NCBI GenBank assembly: GCA_016840125.1
Contig: JAEOSY010000105.1
Span: 1 to 43,663 of the forward strand
Source: Candidatus Helarchaeota archaeon
Lineage (GTDB): Archaea > Asgardarchaeota > Lokiarchaeia > Helarchaeales > HEL-GB-A
DNA: 43,663 nucleotides
Direction: 5' to 3'
Made by a program: the position numbers and the translations under genes. Below the pieces are notes generated by a model. That model was not told the origin of the DNA. It did not search any database and saw only the letters and a program-made list of their open reading frames with translations. Below are positions 34,426 through 41,240 of the stretch, in pieces; the stretch's first letter is position 1; every line of letters begins with the position of its first letter.

Positions 34426-35174
34426 TAACTCTCCTCCTTTCTGATTCGGTTCAATACTTCAATGATCGCGGCTTTCTTTAACGGATTAAGTTGAATCTCT
34501 TTCTCTTCAGCGTCTACGTTAGACAGGAGTTCAGAATCTATCAGGCTATTTATTCGATAGTAAATGAGTTCACGCCCCTCATTCACTTCCTTGAATACCT
34601 CGGCGCGTTTGATTGAATTATGTTCGAGTAAGAGCTCCACGATCTTTCGATTGATCTCATCCCGTAACAAAAAGACCAGAACTCCCATTTCCGGTTCGAT
34701 ATCGGCCGGGGTAAAAATTGAATAGTTTTTATATTTAATCCTTTTTACGAATTCATATTTAATTAACATCTGTAAATGCCATATTAATTGACCTGGACTT
34801 CTCACACTACCTGTTGTACTGGGACCCACTTCCTGCTTTATGAGACAAAAATTGACGCCTAGGTGACCCTTGATAAATTCATAGATAGCGCTGCGAAATT
34901 GGTTTGAAAGGACTAATTGTCTCGTTAATTTTGACCCTTCGAGTAGAATCCTCTTTTTAAGCAACCACTGAATAATGCCCATGAGCTCCTTGCGGGGTGC
35001 CTTCAGGCGTCGCTTGGCTAATTTATAGAGGTACTCCGCAGATAATACTTTATTATTGCCGATAATCTCCTCGGCCACCTGCAGGGTTTGCTGTACTAAT
35101 GGATTTTCCAACCCTATTGGTCCGATCCTGCTTCCTGTATTATCATTTGATTGAGGGTTCTCAGTACTCTGCAC
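34425..35174 (-). CDS. Triple winged-helix DNA-binding protein
   Basis: This protein has 249 residues. Three successive winged-helix-like modules are visible at about 30-85, 85-155 and 165-240, with no other domain. Segments such as YEFVKRIKYKNYSIFTP and FLLRDEINRKIVELL line up with YDFLQFKSYKNRNTYFP and LLLRNDTTKAVLESI in the N-terminal half of the protein at 15695-17860. The two proteins therefore appear to be paralogous in this half. It probably binds DNA. Start is GTG, with GGGAAT nearby and no in-frame ATG until well inside the first domain. It is translationally coupled to the 7TM-longin gene, which argues for a membrane sensor/regulator pair. Confidence 0.78.
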   Translation of the reverse strand: MQSTENPQSNDNTGSRIGPIGLENPLVQQTLQVAEEIIGNNKVLSAEYLYKLAKRRLKAPRKELMGIIQWLLKKRILLEGSKLTRQLVLSNQFRSAIYEFIKGHLGVNFCLIKQEVGPSTTGSVRSPGQLIWHLQMLIKYEFVKRIKYKNYSIFTPADIEPEMGVLVFLLRDEINRKIVELLLEHNSIKRAEVFKEVNEGRELIYYRINSLIDSELLSNVDAEEKEIQLNPLKKAAIIEVLNRIRKEES

Positions 35175-35616
35175 AATATTCCCTTTTTCTTTACTTCATT
35201 TGAATATAACGATGAAATATCAAAATTTTTTGTTGTAGAAATGTAATCATCTGTTCATTTAAAAAATAATTTGCTAAACGCGGAGTTCTACAATCCTCTT
35301 TTTCAAATGTAAAAAATCAGTCCTGATACATTTAAAAACCCTTTCAGATACCAAACCTTATAAAAAAAATTAATCATGATTGGTTTAAATTCAAATCTAT
35401 ACGTTAGAAACCCTCAAAATTAAAAACAAACAGTAAATAGAGAAAAATTGATAGTAGATGATATCAATACGGTCTTCAGAGTCATCCGCACACTCTAAAA
35501 AATAATAAATAATTTCAGTTTTCTTTTTTTTGTCATAAACATGATTTTCTTATTAGATGTCGTGAAATTGAGATTAAACGTCATTAAAGGAAAAGGATAT
35601 TTTTCAAAAAAAGGAA
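35175..35616. other. Long AT-rich intergenic region
   Basis: These 442 bases lie between the winged-helix gene and the flavoprotein gene. They hold repeat copy B (35294-35337) and several TATA-like stretches. I see no convincing ORF on either strand, and no tRNA, CRISPR or clear hairpin terminator. A short non-coding RNA starting near repeat B is possible but unsupported. Confidence 0.5.
35294..35337 (+). repeat. Dispersed direct repeat, copy B
   Basis: This matches copy A (32971-33014) in the same orientation: TCCTCTTTTT, TGTAAAAAATCAGTCCTGAT, then an AT-rich TATA-like end. It is about 120 bases upstream of the winged-helix start; copy A is about 120 bases past the 7TM stop. The two copies thus bracket the cassette almost symmetrically. 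Confidence 0.7.
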
Positions 35617-36948
35617 TTAAAAGGCAATTGATGGGATTTTTATTTTTTTATCTTTCTCGGCAATATGTTTGAGGCAAAGTTGAACACCTACTGGGATAAG
35701 ATCCCCAGCGATGCCTGATCCTTTGCAATCCATTCCAACAAGGTATAAATTCTCGATAGGTGATTCAGGATCCAATCGCTGCTCCCCCACTTGCCCAAAT
35801 GTCTGCCCGATTTCAGCCCCGGGCCAGTTTTTATAAAACACCATTTCCTGTTTCATATGGATCAAAGAATCTAAATTCGGGAAGAGATTATACAGGTCTT
35901 GCCAAGCGAGTTCCATCTCTTTCTTGATGTTATTTGATTGGAGAACAATGAATACATCAATCATATGTTTCCCGGAGGGGGCAACACTGGGATCAAAGAA
36001 TGTGGGTGAGAAGATTCCAGCAACACGCTCTGCTTCAGGGGGAATTGTAATGGCACAATCACTGGTCACGGGTTTGTCTAGCCCAAGAACGATTGCGGCA
36101 CAATCGACTGGCTTGGCGTGTTCAATGTAACGGGAGTAATCGGAAGGGAGTCTTTTCTTGCCAACTAAGTTCAGGAGCCGGTGGGCTCCGGCGTTATGGA
36201 TTATATTTTTCGCGTAGAGAGCGTGTCCTCCCTCGATTTCGACACCCTTAGCTTTGTCGTCTTCAATAATGACGCGATCGACCCCCATACAGGTTCGAAT
36301 TTCGCCACCGTTGTTTAAAATGACCATTTCAAGTGCTTTTATGATTGCCTTGGTGCCACCTTTTGCGAATCCAAATTTCCCACCAGTCTTCAAAATATCA
36401 TGTAGGATTATTCGCAGCTCGGAGGCGGGGAGCATATCGATATTTAATCCCGAAGCGGTGCCAGCAGCATGATCCATAGCATTTACGATCATCTCATCTT
36501 TCGTAATGCTTTCCACAAGGTCACGAGAGGAAGTTTCGGGAGTTATTTCGGTAGTTTTAGCAAGAATTTTCATGATGACTTGGAAAAAACTTTCAACATC
36601 TACACCCATACCAGTAAGTGGTTTATAAAAATCGAGTTCTTTCTGATTGTTAAACCGAATTTTAAAGAGTGGGGCAGGTTGGTGTTTCTTTCCGCGATCA
36701 CGGAGCGTAATGTAATCCACATGAGCCCCTACCTCTTCACAGAAGCGTCCAATATGGGATTTGATGCCCATCGAAGTCCACGCACCACTTGTAATCTCAT
36801 AGCCTTTATATGGAATTTCGGTGTATCTACCGCCAAGAAAAGGGAGTTGCTCTAATATCAAAACCTTCTTACCATCACGACATAGCGAGGCAGCAGTCAT
36901 TAATCCCCCGATACCAGCTCCTATAATTATAAAATCACGTTCGTCCAT
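35617..36948 (-). CDS. FAD-dependent oxidoreductase, CrtI/phytoene-desaturase-like
   Basis: This 443-residue flavoprotein starts with the FAD-binding Rossmann motif IIGAGIGGLMTAASL and continues LEQLPFLGGRY, which is typical of the phytoene desaturase/carotenoid isomerase/amine-oxidase family. A GFAKGGTKAIIKALE segment sits mid-protein, and a C-terminal NLYLVGMDCKGSGIAGDLIPVG carries the second FAD contact. Family members oxidise, isomerise or reduce polyprenyl and related substrates. The ferredoxin gene 11 bases upstream suggests ferredoxin-linked chemistry, such as saturation of isoprenoid double bonds, but the substrate cannot be read from sequence. ATG follows GGTGG. Confidence 0.85.
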   Translation of the reverse strand: MDERDFIIIGAGIGGLMTAASLCRDGKKVLILEQLPFLGGRYTEIPYKGYEITSGAWTSMGIKSHIGRFCEEVGAHVDYITLRDRGKKHQPAPLFKIRFNNQKELDFYKPLTGMGVDVESFFQVIMKILAKTTEITPETSSRDLVESITKDEMIVNAMDHAAGTASGLNIDMLPASELRIILHDILKTGGKFGFAKGGTKAIIKALEMVILNNGGEIRTCMGVDRVIIEDDKAKGVEIEGGHALYAKNIIHNAGAHRLLNLVGKKRLPSDYSRYIEHAKPVDCAAIVLGLDKPVTSDCAITIPPEAERVAGIFSPTFFDPSVAPSGKHMIDVFIVLQSNNIKKEMELAWQDLYNLFPNLDSLIHMKQEMVFYKNWPGAEIGQTFGQVGEQRLDPESPIENLYLVGMDCKGSGIAGDLIPVGVQLCLKHIAEKDKKIKIPSIAF

Positions 36949-36959
36949 ATTTCCACCAC

Positions 36960-37142
36960 CTATTTATCATCCCGGATGAGTTTTATACATTTGCTTGGGC
37001 AATAATATATACATGCCCCACATCCTTCACATTTTTCAAGATCAATCACAATCCGGTAGTCTTGGTAGGACAGCCCTTCCTGCCCGCAGGAGAGCGTGCA
37101 ATAATTGCAGCCACAGCAACTTTCATGATCAATTTCAATCAT
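36960..37142 (-). CDS. 2[4Fe-4S] ferredoxin
   Basis: This 60-residue ferredoxin has two cluster motifs: CCGCNYCTLSC near the N-terminus and CEGCGACIYYCPSKC near the C-terminus. The first lacks the usual proline after its last cysteine and has an adjacent extra cysteine. I start at ATG 37142 (MIEIDHESC), which has GAGAGG about eight bases upstream. The frame runs on to 37217 but that extension is hydrophobic and AT-rich and is not part of a ferredoxin. It precedes the CrtI-like flavoprotein by 11 bases and is probably its electron donor. Confidence 0.88.
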   Translation of the reverse strand: MIEIDHESCCGCNYCTLSCGQEGLSYQDYRIVIDLEKCEGCGACIYYCPSKCIKLIRDDK

Positions 37143-37241
37143 TTCAATTCCTCTCAATAAAATACTAAATAATAAAAAATTGAATGAAAAATGTTTTTCT
37201 ATTAAAAAAAATACCAATAAAATATATAATTTAATGTAAAG

Positions 37242-38429
37242 ATGGAGGTAAGTCTGATTCCTAAAACGAGTTACGGTGACATTCCTGATACCTTAAAGAC
37301 GAAAATCTTTTTGCCATTAGCACATAATATGTGGCCGATCATTCGCGAGTATGGATGGGACTATTCTCACGATGCAATGAATTTGGTTTTTAGAAATTAT
37401 TATAATATCGCTAAAGTTCGGCTAGACGAAGCGATAATGACGGCAAGAGAGGTAATTACCGGAAAAGTTCCACGACCGGATCGCATCCTTACCTATTTCT
37501 TCTTTCCCGTGGTGTTTTGTATACGGGCTGATCTCCAACAAGGAACGACGAAATTGCTCTTTGGAGAAAGTACAGATACAACTTTCATCCTAATGGACGA
37601 TTTTTCGGATGGAACGATAGGATTGATGTTCAATTGCCACATGGAAGATGGTGTACCGATAGATTGGTGGTTAATCGACGAAAATAATGAAGGGGATGTG
37701 CTAGAGCGCCGCCATTTAAAGCTGGGTATGAAGTTAAAGGAATTGCCAGCAAAAGTTTCGCCTCATTTTAAAAGCGGACAAAGAGTTATTGAAATTTTGA
37801 AAGATATCCGGAATGAACGCACTCCCCAATGGTCAGATAGCACGTATCATGTATGCCTTTGCTGGATGAGCGAAGCCTGCAACTTAGGTGTGGAAATCAG
37901 TAACCATGAATCCTTCGCAGGAGTATATGATGCTTTAACCTCGAAATCAAACTGGAACTTGTTTGATAACTATGTCTCCTTAGTCCCCTGGCCGCCCTTA
38001 ATTCCAACCTTCCTAAATCTTGGAAGATACGGATTTACGTCAAGGTTAGCTGGATTACTTTGTGAAGATTATCTCTATTTACAAGGATTAGGAGATTATT
38101 GGATCGATTGGCTGAAGAAAGATATACCTGAAATCTATGAGCTTACATTGCGAAAGCGTCTGGAGGAGAGTGGGGTGGAATTTCCCATTAATACTCTCAA
38201 TTGTAATCTTCCAAATCTTCGGGACAAGGGAATCTATGAGAAAAGTGAATTTCTCTGGAAGTATCCAGAGGGAAAAAAGGTTTTTTCCGAGGATCTTGGA
38301 TATTCAGTAGAAGAAACGCTGCAAGGAGTGTATTTAGATGTTACTCATGAAACGCCTGCGACGGAATCACTATCCTCGAAGAATATTCTATCCTATGGAA
38401 TTGGAAGAAGTACGAAGGTTTTTAAATAA
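37242..38429 (+). CDS. Soluble protein of unknown function
   Basis: I do not recognise this 395-residue protein. It is soluble, rich in aromatic residues (AHNMWPIIREYGWDYSHDAMN; IDWWLIDE; FLWKYPEGKK), and has no signal peptide, membrane helix or obvious cofactor motif. Scattered cysteines (TYHVCLCW, NLGRY, LLCEDY) give no classic metal site. The start is debatable: ATG 37242 sits two bases before a strong SD-like GGAGGT, which would better serve CTG 37254 or ATT 37257, while a TATA-like stretch lies at 37221-37231. It begins a tight co-directional run (gaps of 18 bases, then overlaps) with a small membrane protein, a YdjM-family protein and two propeller proteins, so a role at the membrane or cell surface is possible. 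Confidence 0.7.
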   Translation: MEVSLIPKTSYGDIPDTLKTKIFLPLAHNMWPIIREYGWDYSHDAMNLVFRNYYNIAKVRLDEAIMTAREVITGKVPRPDRILTYFFFPVVFCIRADLQQGTTKLLFGESTDTTFILMDDFSDGTIGLMFNCHMEDGVPIDWWLIDENNEGDVLERRHLKLGMKLKELPAKVSPHFKSGQRVIEILKDIRNERTPQWSDSTYHVCLCWMSEACNLGVEISNHESFAGVYDALTSKSNWNLFDNYVSLVPWPPLIPTFLNLGRYGFTSRLAGLLCEDYLYLQGLGDYWIDWLKKDIPEIYELTLRKRLEESGVEFPINTLNCNLPNLRDKGIYEKSEFLWKYPEGKKVFSEDLGYSVEETLQGVYLDVTHETPATESLSSKNILSYGIGRSTKVFK

Positions 38430-38447
38430 AATTAAAGAGTTTTAAGT

Positions 38448-38957
38448 ATGAATAAAATCATCCGGTTATTACTCTTAATAAGCCCCGTATTAATTTTAGG
38501 GCTGGCAATTTATGATATGCAAATGCCTTGGCGTCCACCGTTGGATCCGAATACGCCTCAATACATCTCAATAGGTACCTTGCTTGATCACCCAGATGTT
38601 TACAAAGCACCCATGGAAGTGATAATTAATGGCAACACCCACAATAAGTCACTCTCTGGAGATATTTTATTTCTATATGGGGGACCGGATGGGTATTTTA
38701 AGGTGAATTGTTCTGAAATAGATATTTCCGCGATAGATGGAGGAATGCATGTATACATTAGAGGGGTTTCATATTATGATGATCCGACGAAAGAATATCT
38801 TCTCGCACATGAAGTTTACTCTCACCAGTCCTATTCTTATTACTTGTCTATTCCAGGAGTTATCTTGGTATTGATTATTCTATTTGTTGGTTTTAAATTC
38901 TCACTTGATGATGTTAGTTTTTCGCGAAAATCGGAGGAGGTGTCAGAAGATGCCTGA
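38448..38957 (+). CDS. Small two-helix membrane protein with outer domain
   Basis: The gene encodes 169 residues. An N-terminal hydrophobic helix (about 5-22) leads to a ~100-residue region that looks OB-fold-like (YISIGTLLDHPDVYKAPMEVIINGN; MHVYIRGVSYYDD), followed by a second helix (about 133-151) and a short acidic tail. Both helices place the middle domain outside. The pattern vaguely recalls CcmE- or NfeD-like beta-barrel domains, but I cannot assign a family. Its end overlaps the next gene by eight bases, so the two are coupled. Confidence 0.7.
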   Translation: MNKIIRLLLLISPVLILGLAIYDMQMPWRPPLDPNTPQYISIGTLLDHPDVYKAPMEVIINGNTHNKSLSGDILFLYGGPDGYFKVNCSEIDISAIDGGMHVYIRGVSYYDDPTKEYLLAHEVYSHQSYSYYLSIPGVILVLIILFVGFKFSLDDVSFSRKSEEVSEDA

Positions 38958-39510
38958 TTGGCTCACGCATATGGGGATCGCATATGTCATCATTTGGGGG
39001 ATAAGTAAAGTACCTCGGTACGATAGCCGATTTAGAAAGTATTATTGGTTACTCGTGATTGGGATGGTTGCCCCTGATCTGGACCGCATCGTCAGATTGG
39101 TAGCGCAACTCCTGGATTTCACCACCCTTTTAAATCTCTCCTATTCACTCACATATGTAACACATTCGATCCTAGGGGTTGCATTAGTGAGTTTGTTTAT
39201 CACTGCATTCTTTCCACGTGAGAAGGATACTAAATTCATATATTTAACGGTTCTAGTTGGGGGACTCGGACATTTAGTCGCAGATATGATGATGTATCCA
39301 TGGGCAGGGATGGGACAATATCTGTTATTCCCCCTGAAAGGATCAGAATTCGCATTTTCCTTCCATCTGGTTTGGCCAGGTGGATTTATTCCGTTGTTTA
39401 TAACTGCAGGTATTATCTTAGGAACCGTTATTGTGGATCTGTTCCAAAGGAATTTCAGCGTTTTTAATATCAAGCTAGGCAGTAATAAGTTGATGGATGA
39501 TACTTTGTGA
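38950..39510 (+). CDS. YdjM/DUF457-family membrane protein (metal-dependent hydrolase-like)
   Basis: The gene encodes 186 residues. The order of motifs MPDWLTHMGIAYV, GMVAPDLDRI, THSILG and GHLVADMM within about four or five membrane helices is that of the YdjM (formerly DUF457) family. The conserved His and Asp residues suggest a metal centre in a membrane enzyme, often described as a phospholipase-C-like hydrolase. The start is ATG 38950 after GGAGGT; the open frame upstream lies in the preceding gene. It overlaps that gene by eight bases and the next by four (GTGA). Substrate unknown; lipid or cell-surface glycan are candidates. Confidence 0.82.
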   Translation: MPDWLTHMGIAYVIIWGISKVPRYDSRFRKYYWLLVIGMVAPDLDRIVRLVAQLLDFTTLLNLSYSLTYVTHSILGVALVSLFITAFFPREKDTKFIYLTVLVGGLGHLVADMMMYPWAGMGQYLLFPLKGSEFAFSFHLVWPGGFIPLFITAGIILGTVIVDLFQRNFSVFNIKLGSNKLMDDTL

Positions 39511-41195
39511 GCGAATTAGATCCGAAGTCAAAGTATATCATTCAAATTGTGATTGCAATCGGAATTACATTGCTATTTCAGTTTGTTCTACCATCTACTT
39601 GGCAGCCGTTTTATAATATCGTTGGTGATGTTTTCGGATCGGAAGCTGGGTCGGGAATAGCTGAGCTCAGCCTTTGGTTTTTTGCATTATCAGTCTCTTG
39701 GCTTATATATAGGGATAATCCCTATCTGAATAGCTTATTCATGTATTCCTTAATTCCACTCGGGGCAATCCTCGTTTTTGAACTTGCGTTCTATTTCTTA
39801 TTCTGGGATTTTGTTCATATACTTCCCTTTCTGATAGGAATTTATGTTTTATTAAAAAAGAGAGATACTCTTAAGCGGAAATATATTCTCCTATTTACAT
39901 TTGCTCTCACAGGATGGATTTTTCTCGCATATTATCTAGGTCTCGCCTATTCAGTCATGTCAATCCTATTTCTAGCGCTAGGCCTCTCTATTCAGGCATT
40001 GATTATGCTTCAAATTGCGTCATGGGTAACGCATATTCCCCACCCTAAGAAAAGTGTGCTTAAACGAATTTTTAAGGGATTTATTGTTGGTATCTGGATA
40101 TTTGGAGTATTCCTCGGGTCGGTTCTACTCTATTGGTATCTTCGACCCACTTCAGCAAATATAGATAACAGTATTGTAATGAGATATGAACCAATTGTTA
40201 CAGGTCAGCATAACTCTAATACCGATTTGTGCTATTTTAATGGGAGCTTTTGGCTCATTCACGATAAAAGACCCTATCACTTTGGAAGCGGCGACCCGAA
40301 GCTAATTCTCTGGAATTCAAGCGACGGTTTTAATTGGAATAAAGTAAGAGAATTCAGTGGGGAGGGAGAAGACATTCGAGATCCCAAATTTGTGGTAATA
40401 GGTTCTAAGCTTTTTCTGTATGCCTTGAAAAATGTTGGAGTTATTGCATCCCCATATAAAACAGTTTATACATATACCACAGATGGGGTCAATTGGACAG
40501 CTTTCCAAGACATTAATCATCCAGGATGGCTTTTTTGGAGACCAAAAACCAATGATAATATCACATGGTATGTCCCGGCCTATTGGCATGAACATGGGGA
40601 ATCGAAACTCCTCAATTCCACAGATGGAATTACTTGGAATGAAACAGGCACTATCTATGTAGGAGAAGCTAATGATGAAACGGCAATTGAGTTCTTGTCG
40701 GATGGTAGAATGATATGCACCGCTAGATTAGAAGGAGCGGCGGATACGATGTTTGGCAGCTCGTCAGGTTCAACGTTGATCGCGACATCTTCGTACCCGT
40801 ATACTAACTGGAGTTCAAATATCAAATCTCAAGTAACCCGGTTAGATGGTCCTGTTCTTTTTACGTTTGATAATAAAACATTTGCAGTTGGAAGACAGCA
40901 TCTAGGACCACGGACTTACTTCACAGAGTTAGGATCCGTTTTTAGTCGCAAACGCACCTCGCTCTACCTTGTTAATGAAACCACAGGCCTCACCTATTTA
41001 ACGGATTTACCCTCACAAGGGGATACTTCCTACGCGGGAGTGGTAATAAATGGCACCGAACTCTATGTCAGTTATTATACAAGTGATATCCGCTTTGATT
41101 ATTCATGGCTTCTAGGAATGGTTTCTGATTCAGATATATATATGGCTAAAATCAATTTGACTGCGCTCAATAGTTTAGCAGAATCGCTAAGCTAA
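39507..41195 (+). CDS. Multi-pass membrane protein with outer Asp-box beta-propeller (paralogue 1)
   Basis: The first ~215 of 562 residues contain about seven hydrophobic helices. The remaining ~345 form a predicted outer beta-propeller with repeated Asp-boxes (SSDGFNW, TTDGVNW, STDGITW) as in sialidases and other BNR-repeat proteins; N-x-S/T sequons are common. Conserved stretches shared with the next gene include GEGED.RDPKF, KTNDN.TWY.P and LVNETTGLTYLTD. I cannot confirm the catalytic Tyr/Glu/Arg set of true sialidases, so glycan binding or hydrolysis is open. It starts at GTG 39507, overlapping the previous stop. Confidence 0.78.
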   Translation: MSELDPKSKYIIQIVIAIGITLLFQFVLPSTWQPFYNIVGDVFGSEAGSGIAELSLWFFALSVSWLIYRDNPYLNSLFMYSLIPLGAILVFELAFYFLFWDFVHILPFLIGIYVLLKKRDTLKRKYILLFTFALTGWIFLAYYLGLAYSVMSILFLALGLSIQALIMLQIASWVTHIPHPKKSVLKRIFKGFIVGIWIFGVFLGSVLLYWYLRPTSANIDNSIVMRYEPIVTGQHNSNTDLCYFNGSFWLIHDKRPYHFGSGDPKLILWNSSDGFNWNKVREFSGEGEDIRDPKFVVIGSKLFLYALKNVGVIASPYKTVYTYTTDGVNWTAFQDINHPGWLFWRPKTNDNITWYVPAYWHEHGESKLLNSTDGITWNETGTIYVGEANDETAIEFLSDGRMICTARLEGAADTMFGSSSGSTLIATSSYPYTNWSSNIKSQVTRLDGPVLFTFDNKTFAVGRQHLGPRTYFTELGSVFSRKRTSLYLVNETTGLTYLTDLPSQGDTSYAGVVINGTELYVSYYTSDIRFDYSWLLGMVSDSDIYMAKINLTALNSLAESLS

Positions 41196-41240
41196 AAGTT
41201 TATATTTAAAATCTATATTATCTCTCAGAAGGTGATTGAC

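Noticed and set aside
35338..35616. Possible small RNA or CRISPR in the long intergenic gap
   Set aside because: No regularly spaced repeats, stable hairpins or tRNA-like cloverleaf could be traced by eye; only the ~44-bp repeat copy stands out.
37143..37217. N-terminal hydrophobic extension of the ferredoxin
   Set aside because: It is AT-rich intergenic sequence upstream of a clear SD (GAGAGG); ferredoxins of this type begin near MIEID.
38884..38949. 5' extension of the YdjM-family frame
   Set aside because: It lies in the coding end of the preceding gene; ATG 38950 has GGAGGT and starts the family motif MPDWLTH.
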